Below are positions 33,472-42,708 of a stretch of DNA of 64,000 bases, piece after piece (the first letter of the stretch is position 1; each line of letters begins with the position of its first letter). The notes below the pieces were generated by a model that saw nothing but the letters and a program-made list of their open reading frames with translations, ran no database searches and was not told where the DNA came from. The position numbers were made by a program, and so were the translations under genes. This stretch comes from Ligilactobacillus faecis (lineage in GTDB: Bacteria; Bacillota; Bacilli; Lactobacillales; Lactobacillaceae), in NCBI RefSeq assembly GCF_029889745.1, contig NZ_CP123639.1:806001-870000 (forward strand). Reading direction: 5' to 3'.

Positions 33472-34584
33472 ATGAAAAAGCCGATCATTTCTTTTCGAAA
33501 TGTAGTTAAAAGCTATGATGACGATGTGCCAGTTTTAAAGAAAGTCAGTTTTGATATTGAGGAGGGCAAGTTCTATACGTTACTTGGACCTTCTGGGTGT
33601 GGTAAAACGACGATCTTACGAATGATCGCAGGTTTTTCAGAACCAACTACAGGTGAGATCTATTTTGAAGGTAAAAAGATCAATGCGATCCCGGCTAATA
33701 AACGCCAAGTAAATACAGTCTTTCAAGATTATGCGCTTTTTCCGCATATGAATGTTTTTGAAAATATCGCTTTTGGTTTGAAGATCAAAAAAGTACCTAA
33801 AGAAGAGATCAAAAAGAAAGTCAAGGAAGCTTTGCGTCTTGTGCAGTTGGCTGGTTATGAAAAGCGTGGGATCAGTGAGATGTCAGGGGGGCAGCGCCAA
33901 CGGGTCGCGATCGCCCGGGCGATCGTCAATGAACCAAAGATCTTACTTTTAGATGAACCTTTATCAGCGTTAGATCATAAGCTTCGTTTGAATATGCAAT
34001 ATGAATTACGTGAGCTCCAGCAACGTTTAGGGATCACCTTTATCTTTGTGACCCACGACCAAGAAGAAGCGTTAGCGATGAGTGATGAGATCTTTGTTTT
34101 AAATAATGGTAATATCGTGCAAAGTGGCAGTCCCGTCGATATCTACGACGAACCGATCAATCACTATGTAGCTGATTTTATCGGTGAAAGTAACATCGTA
34201 AACGGGATCATGATCAAAGACTGTTTAGTCGCATTTGCCGGCAAAGAATTTGAATGTGTCGATGAAGGGATGCGTCCAAATGAACCGGTCGAAGTCGTTT
34301 TACGCCCTGAAGATCTTGAATTGACAGACGTTTCACAAGGTAAATTACGTGTCAAAGTGTTGACGCAGCTTTTCCGCGGAGTTCATTATGAGATCGTCTG
34401 CCAAGATGAGATGGAAAATGAATGGATCGTTCATTCGACTAAAAAAGCGTCTGTTGGTAGTGAGATCGGGCTCTACTTTGATCCTGAAGATATTCATGTT
34501 ATGCGCTTTAATGAGTCCGAAGCTGAATTTGATGCCCGCTTAGAAAGCTATGAAGATCAGGGGGAAGCCGATGAAACGATATAA
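33472..34584 (+). CDS. potA: Spermidine/putrescine import ATPase PotA
   Basis: 370 residues. Walker [10 protein letters not shown], signature MSGGQRQR, Walker [12 protein letters not shown], switch His VTHDQEEAL; then a TOBE-type regulatory domain (about 245-350). Powers uptake of polyamines. ATG 33472 follows GAAGGGG; in-frame 33442 has no ribosome site. The 3' end overlaps potB by 14 bases. First gene of potABCD. Confidence 0.95.
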   Translation: MKKPIISFRNVVKSYDDDVPVLKKVSFDIEEGKFYTLLGPSGCGKTTILRMIAGFSEPTTGEIYFEGKKINAIPANKRQVNTVFQDYALFPHMNVFENIAFGLKIKKVPKEEIKKKVKEALRLVQLAGYEKRGISEMSGGQRQRVAIARAIVNEPKILLLDEPLSALDHKLRLNMQYELRELQQRLGITFIFVTHDQEEALAMSDEIFVLNNGNIVQSGSPVDIYDEPINHYVADFIGESNIVNGIMIKDCLVAFAGKEFECVDEGMRPNEPVEVVLRPEDLELTDVSQGKLRVKVLTQLFRGVHYEIVCQDEMENEWIVHSTKKASVGSEIGLYFDPEDIHVMRFNESEAEFDARLESYEDQGEADETI

Positions 34585-35374
34585 TCTTTTACTTGCGATC
34601 CCTTATTTTTTATGGTTGCTCTTTTTTGTTTTGGCACCAGTCATTTTAGTGATCACCTATTCATTTTTTGATCAAAGTGGTCATTTTACGCTTGCTAATT
34701 ACGCTGAATATTTTAGTTCAGGCAAATATTTATTGATGACGTTCAACTCAGTCTGGTATGCGTTACTGATCACAGTCATCACACTATTGTTGAGTTATCC
34801 GATGGCGTATTTTTTGACAAAATTAAAGCATAAAGAGCTGTGGCTGTTGTTAGTCATCTTGCCGACTTGGATCAACCTTTTATTAAAAGCGTATGCCTTT
34901 ATCGGGATCTTTGGGGTACATGGCGGTCTGAACAACTTTTTAGGCTTTTTTGGGATCTTACCTAAACAGATCTTGTTTACAGATTTCAGTTTTTTGATCG
35001 TTGCCGTCTATATCCAACTGCCGTTTATGGTGATCCCACTTTTTAATGCGTTAGATGAATTACCAGCTTCATTTATCACGGCTAGTAAAGACCTTGGAGC
35101 GAACTCTTTTCAAACGTTTACGAAAGTCGTTTTTCCTTTATCGTTAAGTGGGGTCAAAAGTGGTGTCCAAGCCGTCTTTATCCCTTCATTATCGCTTTTT
35201 ATGTTGACGCGTTTGATCGGCGGTAACCGCGTGATCACTTTAGGAACAGCGATCGAAGAGCATTTTATGGTGACGCAAAATTGGGGCAAAGGTGCGACGA
35301 TCGGCGTCGTTTTGATCATCGCGATGGTGATCGTCATGCTTTTGACGGGTGAAAAGAAGGCAGGTAAAAAATAA
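34571..35374 (+). CDS. potB: Spermidine/putrescine permease PotB
   Basis: 267 residues, six spans. The ATPase-contact loop is [20 protein letters not shown], with conserved Gly. ATG 34571 follows GGGGGAAG; earlier starts would overlap potA further. Forms the channel with PotC, which starts at its stop codon. Confidence 0.94.
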   Translation: MKRYNLLLAIPYFLWLLFFVLAPVILVITYSFFDQSGHFTLANYAEYFSSGKYLLMTFNSVWYALLITVITLLLSYPMAYFLTKLKHKELWLLLVILPTWINLLLKAYAFIGIFGVHGGLNNFLGFFGILPKQILFTDFSFLIVAVYIQLPFMVIPLFNALDELPASFITASKDLGANSFQTFTKVVFPLSLSGVKSGVQAVFIPSLSLFMLTRLIGGNRVITLGTAIEEHFMVTQNWGKGATIGVVLIIAMVIVMLLTGEKKAGKK

Positions 35375-36204
35375 TGCATAAACAAAAGTTTAGTTGGGCT
35401 AACTTATATTTGATCTTGATGTTTGCCTTTTTGTACTTACCGATCTTTTATTTGATCGTGTATTCATTCAATGCCGGGGAAACGATGAATAAGTTTGAAG
35501 GTGTATCGCTGACGCATTTTGCTGAGCTCTTTTCCGATACGCGTTTAGTGATCATCTTGTTAAATACTTTCCTACTCGCCTTTTTATCGGCTCTGCTTGC
35601 GACTTTGATCGGGATCTTTGGCGCGTTGTTTATCTATTATCTGCGTAAACGACGGCATAAGACAACGTTTCTTTCACTAAATAATATTTTGATCGTTTCG
35701 CCTGATGTTACGATCGGGGCTAGTTTTTTGATCTTATTTATCACACTTGGGACGCTTTTTAGTGGTTTTTCTCTGGGATTTTGGACCGTGCTTTTGGCCC
35801 ATGTCAGTTTCAGTATCCCGATCGTCGTGTTGATGGTCTTACCTAAACTCCAAGAGATGAGTGATTCTTTGATCACGGCTGGCTATGATCTAGGGGCCAA
35901 TAATCGCCAAATCTTGCGCGAGATCATTTTGCCCTATTTATCACCAGGGATCATCGCAGGTTATTTTATGGCTTTCACGTATTCACTTGATGATTTTGCC
36001 GTAACGTTTTTTGTCACCGGAAATGGTTTTACGACTCTGTCTGTCGAGATCTATTCGCGCGCACGCCGAGGCGTCAGTTTAGAGATCAATGCACTCAGTA
36101 CGTTAGTCTTTTTATTTGCTTTAGTCTTAGTTGTTGGCTACTACTATATCAGCAAAGAAGAACGTTCAAGCAATAAGAAAAAGAAACGGGGGCGGTTACG
36201 ATGA
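35374..36204 (+). CDS. potC: Spermidine/putrescine permease PotC
   Basis: 276 residues, six spans. The ATPase-contact loop reads LITAGYDLGANNRQILREI. The strongly basic tail (SSNKKKKRGR) is cytosolic. The start overlaps the potB stop by one base (TAATG) and the end overlaps potD (ATGA), so all four genes are coupled. Confidence 0.94.
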   Translation: MHKQKFSWANLYLILMFAFLYLPIFYLIVYSFNAGETMNKFEGVSLTHFAELFSDTRLVIILLNTFLLAFLSALLATLIGIFGALFIYYLRKRRHKTTFLSLNNILIVSPDVTIGASFLILFITLGTLFSGFSLGFWTVLLAHVSFSIPIVVLMVLPKLQEMSDSLITAGYDLGANNRQILREIILPYLSPGIIAGYFMAFTYSLDDFAVTFFVTGNGFTTLSVEIYSRARRGVSLEINALSTLVFLFALVLVVGYYYISKEERSSNKKKKRGRLR

Positions 36205-37274
36205 AAAAATTGCGTTCTCTTTTTATTGGGATCGTTTTGATCATTTGTGTGCTCTTTTTCGGGATCGTTTGGCTCGAAAAAACTTCTGGGATGCAAAATG
36301 CTAAAGTCGTCAATATTTATAACTGGGGCGACTATATCGATCCGAAGTTGATCACAAAGTTTGAAAAAGAGACTGGCTACAAAGTCAATTATGAGACATT
36401 TGATTCGAATGAAGCGATGCTCACTAAGATCAAACAAGGCGGGACTGCGTATGATGTTGCTGTTCCCAGTGATTATATGATCCAAAAGATGAAAAAAGAG
36501 CATTTGCTCTTACCACTCGATCAGCAAAAATTGCCTAATTTGCGCTATATTGCGCCTCAATATTTAAATTTAGCTTTTGATCGGCAAAATAAATATTCTG
36601 TGCCTTATTTTTGGGGGACTTTAGGGATCGTGTATAACGATAAATTTTACCGAAGTTCGCAGTTTAAGACGTGGGATGCGTTATGGGACAAGCAATTTGA
36701 TAAGCAGATCATGTTTATTGATGGGGCGCGTGAGTTTATGGGGATCGGCCTGGCTAGCATGGGCGAATCACTCAATACTAAAAACGATGCGAAGCTAAAT
36801 GCAGCTTATGAAAAACTCAAAGCTTTGACACCTAACGCTAAAGCGATCGTTTCTGATGAGATCAAAACATATATGGCAAATGAGGAAAGCAGTGTAGCCG
36901 TTACTTTTTCAGGTGAAGCAGCTGATATGATCGCTAAAAATCCACATTTGCACTATGTGATCCCAGCAGGCGGCACGAATCTGTGGTTCGATAACTTAGT
37001 GATCCCGAAAACAGCGAAAAATAAAGCTGGGGCGTATGCCTTTATCAATTTTATGCTAGAGCCTAAAAATGCAGCGCAAAACGCTGAATATATCGGATAT
37101 TCGACCCCAAACCAAGGGGCTTTGCAATATTTACCTCGTTCAGTTACAAGTGATAAAGCTTTTTATCCAAGCGCTGCTCGTTTGAAGCAAATGGAGATCT
37201 ATGAAGATCTCGGGTCAAAATATCTTGAGAAATATAACGATCTCTTTTTAGAGCTCAAGATGTATCGCAACTAA
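36201..37274 (+). CDS. potD: Spermidine/putrescine-binding protein PotD
   Basis: 357 residues. An N-terminal hydrophobic segment (about 5-27) is followed by the binding domain that opens with VVNIYNWGDYIDPKLITKFEKETG, the PotD hallmark, and includes YDVAVPSDYMIQKM and WFDNLVIPKTAKNK. The Cys in the signal region (LIIC) is not a standard lipobox, so membrane anchoring by the uncleaved segment is possible. Delivers polyamines to PotBC. Last gene of the operon. Confidence 0.94.
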   Translation: MKKLRSLFIGIVLIICVLFFGIVWLEKTSGMQNAKVVNIYNWGDYIDPKLITKFEKETGYKVNYETFDSNEAMLTKIKQGGTAYDVAVPSDYMIQKMKKEHLLLPLDQQKLPNLRYIAPQYLNLAFDRQNKYSVPYFWGTLGIVYNDKFYRSSQFKTWDALWDKQFDKQIMFIDGAREFMGIGLASMGESLNTKNDAKLNAAYEKLKALTPNAKAIVSDEIKTYMANEESSVAVTFSGEAADMIAKNPHLHYVIPAGGTNLWFDNLVIPKTAKNKAGAYAFINFMLEPKNAAQNAEYIGYSTPNQGALQYLPRSVTSDKAFYPSAARLKQMEIYEDLGSKYLEKYNDLFLELKMYRN

Positions 37275-37324
37275 TGCTGAGCAAATCATTTTTGATTCGC
37301 CTCAAGGTGCGGTATAATCATGTT

Positions 37325-37443
37325 TGGAGGGATAAGTTCCCTTGCAGAGATGTCAGATAATCAATGTTAGTATGATCAAGGATCGCTCCTTGATATAGTA
37401 TATATCCTCAACTTAAGGGCTAGAGTGATCTCTAGCCTTTTTT
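37325..37443 (+). ncRNA. Candidate small RNA 1, with own promoter and terminator
   Basis: TATAAT at 37313-37318 (with TTTTGA 17 bases upstream) would start an RNA near 37325. Within it, short hairpins (GGGA/TTCCC at about 37330, TCAAGGA/TCCTTGA at about 37376-37393) precede a terminator: GGCTAGAG (37418-37425) paired with CTCTAGCC (37430-37437), then six T. No open frame of useful length or ribosome site. It could be the 3' end of the pot transcript, but the promoter argues for a separate RNA. Confidence 0.5.
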
Positions 37444-37446
37444 AGC

Positions 37447-37558
37447 TTGACAGACGAGAGATTTCATGTTATTCTGAAGTTTCTATTATACGGTGTGATG
37501 TCGACTGTGGAAGGTCGGTATCAAAAAAGAGCTGCTTGTCGGAGCAGTTCTTTTTTTT
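37447..37558 (+). ncRNA. Candidate small RNA 2, with own promoter and terminator
   Basis: A near-ideal promoter, TTGACA (37447-37452), 17 bases, TATTCT (37470-37475) with TG before it, starts only four bases after the previous terminator. The RNA (from about 37482) ends at AAGAGCTGCT (37527-37536) paired with AGCAGTTCTT (37543-37552) plus eight T. About 75 nucleotides, no open frame. Since rbsR begins 60 bases further with its own promoter, it is more likely an independent RNA than a leader. Confidence 0.55.
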
Positions 37559-37585
37559 GCACTATCATGAAAGCGTTTGTAAAAT
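37557..37585 (+). promoter_or_regulatory. rbsR promoter with cre-like operator
   Basis: TTGCAC (37557-37562), 17 bases, TAAAAT (37580-37585). ATGAAAGCGTTTGTA (37567-37581) in the spacer matches cre with one mismatch; it may bind CcpA or RbsR. Confidence 0.65.
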
Positions 37586-37617
37586 AAAGATAATCAAGCT
37601 TACAAGGGGGGATCTCA

Positions 37618-38610
37618 GTGGAAAAAAAGAAAGTAACGATCAAAGATGTCGCTAAATATGCCCAAGTTTCGCCGGCAACTGTTTCACAGATCTTAAATGG
37701 GCAGGCGAAACGTTTTGATCCTAAAACAGTCGCACGAGTTCGCCAAGCTAAAGAAGATTTAGGCTATGAAGCCAACTATTTAGCGCGAAAAATGGTCGGT
37801 AAACAGAGTATGATGATCGGGATCTTAGTTCCTGATATCACCAATCCTTTTTTCAATACGTTAGTTAAAGGGATCGAAGAAGTTTTATTCCAAGCAGGTT
37901 TTATTGCGATCTTAGGTAATGGTGGCTTTGACGGAGCTAAAGAAGAGCAGTGTTTGTTCGAATTTGCACAACATGGAGTCGATGGTTTCATCATTGCGAG
38001 TCCATCGATCTCAGATAAAGCCTTACAAACAGTGCTAACAGCTAAAAAGCGTCCTTATCTTGTGTTGGATCAAAAAGCACCTGATGGGCAAAGTGATGCG
38101 CTTTTGTTAGATGATCGTGCTGGGGGACGCTTAGCTGCAGAATATTTAGCTAAAAAAGGTCACAAAAAAGTTGCACTTGTCGTCCCAAAAGTACTACCAG
38201 CCAATTTAAAGCGCCGGATGCAAGGTTTTTTAGAGTACTATCCAGAGGCGCTGGTGCTTACGACTGAGTTTTCTAAAGCTGGTGGAAAAGCCAGTGTTCC
38301 CAAACTTTTAACGACTAAAGTCAGTGCTGTTTTTGCTTTGAATGATGAGCTTGCTTTTGGGATCTATCGGGGCTTAGCCGAGCATGGAAAGAAGGTCGGG
38401 AGCGATCTGAGCGTCGTGGGGTATGATAACGTTGAAATGTGTGAGTATGTGACGCCAGCTTTGACGACGATCAAGCAACCGCTAACGTTGCTAGGTAAAA
38501 CGGCAGCCAAGCTGATCTTAGCACGTCTGAAAGAGCCAACAAGTGCTTATCAACAAGTAATGTTGCCAGTTGAATTGATCGAACGGGCGTCAGTCATCCA
38601 AAATAATTGA
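37618..38610 (+). CDS. rbsR: LacI-family ribose operon repressor RbsR
   Basis: 330 residues. Helix-turn-helix TIKDVAKYAQVSPATVSQIL, then a sugar-binding-type sensor (about 60-330) with GILVPDITNPFFNTL. It starts at GTG 37618 behind AAGGGGGG. It precedes rbsK, rbsD and rbsU, and two perfect LacI-type palindromes lie between it and rbsK, so it likely represses that operon until ribose is present. The ribose link is from context. Confidence 0.88.
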   Translation: MEKKKVTIKDVAKYAQVSPATVSQILNGQAKRFDPKTVARVRQAKEDLGYEANYLARKMVGKQSMMIGILVPDITNPFFNTLVKGIEEVLFQAGFIAILGNGGFDGAKEEQCLFEFAQHGVDGFIIASPSISDKALQTVLTAKKRPYLVLDQKAPDGQSDALLLDDRAGGRLAAEYLAKKGHKKVALVVPKVLPANLKRRMQGFLEYYPEALVLTTEFSKAGGKASVPKLLTTKVSAVFALNDELAFGIYRGLAEHGKKVGSDLSVVGYDNVEMCEYVTPALTTIKQPLTLLGKTAAKLILARLKEPTSAYQQVMLPVELIERASVIQNN

Positions 38611-38662
38611 AACGCTTTCAAAAATGTGTTATCTTTTAGGTGCAGTAATTAAAACGTTTTAA
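38607..38662 (+). promoter_or_regulatory. rbsKDU control region with two palindromic operators
   Basis: TTGAAACGCTTTCAA (38607-38621) is a perfect inverted repeat over a likely -35 TTGAAA; TTATCT (38629-38634) may be the -10. The perfect palindrome TTAAAACGTTTTAA lies downstream (38649-38662). Both have the central CG of LacI-family sites and could bind RbsR or CcpA, perhaps by looping. Confidence 0.7.
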
Positions 38663-38717
38663 TACTTGTTCTGAGCCAAAAGAAGATTTTATCAACAAAG
38701 GTTAGAGGTGTATAATT

Positions 38718-39638
38718 ATGAATACAGTAACAGTGATCGGAAGTATCAATTTAGACCGGACGATCCGTGTCAAAGCGATGGCGCGCCCTGGTGAGACGAT
38801 CCATGCTTCAGAAGTCTTTTCTGCTGGTGGTGGCAAAGGTGCTAATCAAGCAGTAGCAGCTAAAAGGTCTGGTGCCAAGACGAATTTTATCGGAGCTGTT
38901 GGCAATGATGATGCTGGTAAGACGATGTTAGAACTCTTATCTTATGAAGATATCGATCTAAGCGGGATCGCTAAGTTAGAAAAGGTAGCGACAGGGCAAG
39001 CATATATCGTCGTGGATGAAAAGGGCGAAAATAGTATCGTGATCCATGCTGGTGCTAATGGAAAGATCACACCAGAACATGTGCAAAAACACGCAGATCT
39101 GATCGAAAAAAGTGATTTTGTGATCGCTCAATTTGAAAGTGATCTAGCCAGTACGATCGCAGCTTTCAAGCTTGCGCGTAAAGCAGGCGTCACGACGATC
39201 TTAAATCCCGCGCCTGCAATGAAAATCGTTCCAAAAGAGCTTTTGGAAACGACAGACTTGATCATTCCAAATGAAACTGAAACTGAGGTTTTGACAGGCG
39301 TTGAAGTTACCGACGAAAAGAGCATGGAACAAGCCGCTGCTAAGCTCCATGCTTTAGGGATCAAAGCGGTGATCATTACGATCGGGAGCAAAGGTGCATT
39401 TTATAGCAACGCTGGTCAAACCGGGATAGTTCCTGCTTATAAAGTCAAAGCAGTCGATACGACAGCCGCTGGTGATACGTTTATCGGGGCGTTGAGTACT
39501 GTTTTAGCTAAAGATCTCAGCAACTTAGTCGAAGCTATCAAATACGGTAATCAAGCTTCTTCTTTGACAGTGCAACGTTTTGGTGCACAACCATCGATCC
39601 CATATAAACATGAATTAGAAGAAAAGAAGGAAAATTAG
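38718..39638 (+). CDS. rbsK: Ribokinase
   Basis: 306 residues, PfkB family. N-terminal motif AGGGKGANQAVAAKRSGA, C-terminal motif DTTAAGDTFIGALS with the catalytic Asp. Phosphorylates ribose to ribose 5-phosphate. It is preceded by AGAGGTG and followed directly by rbsD (no gap), showing an operon. Confidence 0.95.
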   Translation: MNTVTVIGSINLDRTIRVKAMARPGETIHASEVFSAGGGKGANQAVAAKRSGAKTNFIGAVGNDDAGKTMLELLSYEDIDLSGIAKLEKVATGQAYIVVDEKGENSIVIHAGANGKITPEHVQKHADLIEKSDFVIAQFESDLASTIAAFKLARKAGVTTILNPAPAMKIVPKELLETTDLIIPNETETEVLTGVEVTDEKSMEQAAAKLHALGIKAVIITIGSKGAFYSNAGQTGIVPAYKVKAVDTTAAGDTFIGALSTVLAKDLSNLVEAIKYGNQASSLTVQRFGAQPSIPYKHELEEKKEN

Positions 39639-40031
39639 ATGAAGAAAACAGACGTTATCAATTCAGATATTTCACGGGTGATCGCCCAAATGGGTCACTT
39701 TGATACATTGAGCATCGGGGATGCAGGGATGCCTGTTCCAAAAGAGACTGAAAAGATCGATCTAGCTGTGTCGAAAGGATCACCTGCCTTTTTAGATGTT
39801 TTAGATAATGTTCTGACTGAATTAGCAGTACAACGGGTCTATTTAGCCGAAGAGATCAAAGAGCAAAATCCAGCACAGTTAGAAGAGTTAAAGAAGCGTT
39901 TTCCAACGGAGATCGTATTTATCCCACATGCTGAGATGAAACAAAACTTGAAGACATGCCACGCTTTTATTCGGACAGGTGAAATGACACCTTATTCAAA
40001 TATCATTTTAGAAAGTGGCGTTATATTTTAG
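39639..40031 (+). CDS. rbsD: D-ribose pyranase
   Basis: 130 residues. RbsD fold; catalytic His H20 in [18 protein letters not shown]. Speeds exchange between pyranose and furanose ribose so that ribokinase gets its form. The ATG follows the rbsK stop by zero bases, with AAGGAAA as ribosome site. The C-terminus '[18 protein letters not shown]' matches the family end. Confidence 0.95.
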   Translation: MKKTDVINSDISRVIAQMGHFDTLSIGDAGMPVPKETEKIDLAVSKGSPAFLDVLDNVLTELAVQRVYLAEEIKEQNPAQLEELKKRFPTEIVFIPHAEMKQNLKTCHAFIRTGEMTPYSNIILESGVIF

Positions 40032-40044
40032 GGGGTAATGGATC

Positions 40045-40932
40045 TTGAACACAACTGCACTTTTGATCGGACTAGGACCTCTTTTAGGTTGGGGGCTTTA
40101 TCCAACGATCGCCTCAAAGATCGGCGGGCGCCCAGCTGATCAGATCTTAGGCTCGACTTTAGGAACACTGATCTTTGCTTTAGTTTTGGCTTTGATCCAA
40201 GGTTTGAGTTTGCCTAGTGGCGCAGCACTTTTTTATGCGGTCCTTTCTGGGATCGGCTGGGGGACAGCTCAGATCATCACTTTTCATTCATTTGCTTTGA
40301 TCGGATCGTCCAAAGCGATGCCGATCACGACTGCTTTTCAATTATTAGGTGCTTCACTTTGGGGCGTTTTTTACTTAGGTGATTGGCCTGGAACAACAGC
40401 TAAAGTGATCGGCTTTACAGCTCTATTCGTGATCATCATCGGAGCTTATTTGACAGTCTGGAGTGAACAAAAGACGGCTGAAAACACACAAGTTTTGACG
40501 AAAGCAGTGCTTTTATTAGCTGTTGGTGAGATCGGCTATTGGCTCTATTCAGCCGCGCCACAACAAGCTAAGATCGATGGGATAAAAGCTTTCTTGCCTC
40601 AAGCGCTTGGAATGGTCATTGCAGCGAGCGTTTATGCTTTATACTTATCGATCAAAGATCCAAAGAACTCACCGTTTACGCAAAGTGTTTCGTATAAGCA
40701 GATCTTTTCTGGCTTCTTCTTTGCTTTTGCAGCTTTGACTTACTTGATCTCAGCGCAACCAAATATGAACGGATTAGCGACAGGCTTTATCCTTTCGCAA
40801 ACTTCGGTCGTTTTAGCAACGTTGACAGGTATTTGGTTCTTAGGGCAAAAGAAGACAGCTAAAGAAATGACTGTTACGCTCATTGGATTGCTCTTGATCC
40901 TAAGTGCTGCCGCGGTTACCGTTATGCTCTAA
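40045..40932 (+). CDS. rbsU: Ribose uptake protein RbsU (GRP/DMT family)
   Basis: 295 residues, ten spans. LLIGLGPLLGWGLYPTIASKIGG and IGWGTAQIITFHSFALIGSSKAMPI match glucose/ribose porters such as RbsU of Lactobacillus sakei. Carries ribose by proton symport, replacing the RbsABC transporter. Start is TTG 40045 behind GGGGG. Last gene of the rbs operon. Confidence 0.9.
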   Translation: MNTTALLIGLGPLLGWGLYPTIASKIGGRPADQILGSTLGTLIFALVLALIQGLSLPSGAALFYAVLSGIGWGTAQIITFHSFALIGSSKAMPITTAFQLLGASLWGVFYLGDWPGTTAKVIGFTALFVIIIGAYLTVWSEQKTAENTQVLTKAVLLLAVGEIGYWLYSAAPQQAKIDGIKAFLPQALGMVIAASVYALYLSIKDPKNSPFTQSVSYKQIFSGFFFAFAALTYLISAQPNMNGLATGFILSQTSVVLATLTGIWFLGQKKTAKEMTVTLIGLLLILSAAAVTVML

Positions 40933-40950
40933 GATCAAAATAAGAAAAAC

Positions 40951-40991
40951 CAGCGCTAACGCTTATTTTTGGAGTGTGGCGCTGTTTTTTT
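40951..40991 (+). terminator. Rho-independent terminator after rbsU
   Basis: CAGCGC (40951-40956) and GCGCTG (40979-40984) pair across a 22-base loop, followed by seven T. Confidence 0.7.
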
Positions 40992-41081
40992 ATAAAAAAT
41001 CGCGTGTAAAAGTTAGCTGAACATCAGAAAAATATAAATATTAATTTATATATATAATAATACATAAAAAAAACAATATAT

Positions 41082-41110
41082 TTGTCTGGGTCAAAGCTAG
41101 ATGGTATATT
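41082..41110 (+). promoter_or_regulatory. Promoter of the polysaccharide locus
   Basis: TTGTCT (41082-41087), 17 bases, TATATT (41105-41110) with TG two bases upstream. It lies in a 300-base AT-rich gap (40992-41291) without genes, leaving a leader of about 175 bases before ugd. I see no clear hairpin terminator in that leader. Confidence 0.55.
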
Positions 41111-41291
41111 ATATGGTAAAGATATAATAGTTTTATAATAAAGTTAAATTAAGAAAAGTTATAAATGTTTTTGTAAAAGGAAATATTAATTTAAATTTAG
41201 ATAAGATAGGTTTACATGGTTGATAACTCACGGAAATTGGCACTTAGTCCTTAAATGAGAAACATAGCGATTTATAAGTTAGAGGGTAGCA

Positions 41292-42521
41292 ATGGAGAAG
41301 AATGGGCAAAAAACTAAAGCGTTATCAGTAACGGTCGTCGGCATGGGCTATGTTGGCTTGAGTATTTCAACGTTACTTAGTCAAAAATATCCTGTATGCG
41401 TTATGGATATCGATGCTAAACGTGTAGCTCAAGTCAATAAACGGATCTCGCCGTTTGAAGATAAAGAACTCACAACCTTTTTCACAACTAGAGAGCTGAA
41501 ATTATTTGCTACTTTGGATACGACTGAAGCTTTTGGTTCAGCGGATCTAGTGATCATTGCGACTCCAACTAATTATGATCCAGACCTAGCAGAATTTGAT
41601 ACAAGTTCAGTTGAAACGACGATCGCGCAAATTTTAAAGCAGCGTCCGCAAGCGACGATCTTGATCAAGTCAACTGTACCTGTAGGTTTCACGCAAACTA
41701 TGCGTGAACGTTATCCCCAAGCGCATTTGGCTTTTAGTCCGGAATTTTTGCGCGAAACTAAAGCGTTATATGACAACCTTTATCCTAGTCGGATCATCTT
41801 TGGATTTGATGAAAAAGATCAAACCGTTTTTAAGACGCTTGAGTGTTTCAAAACGATGCTTCAGACAACGGCGTATAGAAAAGATACGCCGATCTTGACG
41901 ATGTCAACTACCGAAGCAGAGGCCGTTAAACTTTTTTCTAATACTTATTTAGCAATGCGGATCAGTTTTTTTAATGAGCTAGATACCTATGCAGAGATGA
42001 AAGGGTTAGAGACACGTGCGATCATTCGAGGAGTAGAATTAGATCCTAGGATCGGGGCTTACTACAATAATCCTTCTTTTGGTTATGGTGGATATTGTTT
42101 ACCTAAGGATACGAAACAATTATTAGCCAGTTATGATTCTATCCCTCAAAACTTGATGAAGGCGATCGTCGATTCAAATGCGACTAGGAAAGATTTTATC
42201 GCACAGCGGATCTTGGAACTTTTGGCAGATAAAAAAGAAGATGCGATCGTTGGGATCTACCGCTTAACGATGAAGACTGATTCAGATAACTTTAGAGAAA
42301 GTTCGATCCAAGGGGTGCTCCAGCGTTTACAAGCTCAAAATATCAAAGTGCTGATCTTTGAACCTAAAGTAGCTGGTGAAACATGGAAAGGGTATCCCGT
42401 GGCTAAAAACTTTGCAACTTTTTGTGAACAGGCTGAACTCATCGTGGCTAACCGCTATGTCAAAGAATTAGATCCTGTAAGAGAGAAAGTTTATACGAAA
42501 GATATTTTTAAGCGTGATTAG
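41292..42521 (+). CDS. ugd: UDP-glucose 6-dehydrogenase
   Basis: 409 residues. NAD-binding VVGMGYVGLSIS at about 15-26, substrate motif FSPEFLRETKALYDNLYPSR, catalytic Cys C269 in GGYCLPKDTKQLL. Makes UDP-glucuronate from UDP-glucose, suggesting an acidic repeat unit. First gene of the locus; the next gene follows after 187 bases, which contain no evident terminator. The upstream ATG has GAGGG as ribosome site. Confidence 0.92.
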   Translation: MEKNGQKTKALSVTVVGMGYVGLSISTLLSQKYPVCVMDIDAKRVAQVNKRISPFEDKELTTFFTTRELKLFATLDTTEAFGSADLVIIATPTNYDPDLAEFDTSSVETTIAQILKQRPQATILIKSTVPVGFTQTMRERYPQAHLAFSPEFLRETKALYDNLYPSRIIFGFDEKDQTVFKTLECFKTMLQTTAYRKDTPILTMSTTEAEAVKLFSNTYLAMRISFFNELDTYAEMKGLETRAIIRGVELDPRIGAYYNNPSFGYGGYCLPKDTKQLLASYDSIPQNLMKAIVDSNATRKDFIAQRILELLADKKEDAIVGIYRLTMKTDSDNFRESSIQGVLQRLQAQNIKVLIFEPKVAGETWKGYPVAKNFATFCEQAELIVANRYVKELDPVREKVYTKDIFKRD

Positions 42522-42708
42522 CATAACGCGTAGCACAGATCAAAGGCTGACTTGATATCCATTAAGAAAGAAAAATATGGGGTGGAGACAGAGCGGTCAT
42601 TTGTGTTGAGGTCAATAAATCAGGAAGGGAAAGCTATAGTTCTTTCTAGATTATGGCAGGTATCGTATAGAATATCTTCATAATTCCATATTATATAGCA
42701 GTAAAGTA

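Noticed and set aside
36144..36503. Reverse-strand frame of 119 codons over potD
   Set aside because: It is the shadow of the strongly supported potC/potD genes.
37313..37558. 6S, SRP or tmRNA identity for the small RNAs
   Set aside because: Neither sequence shows the conserved motifs or length of those RNAs.
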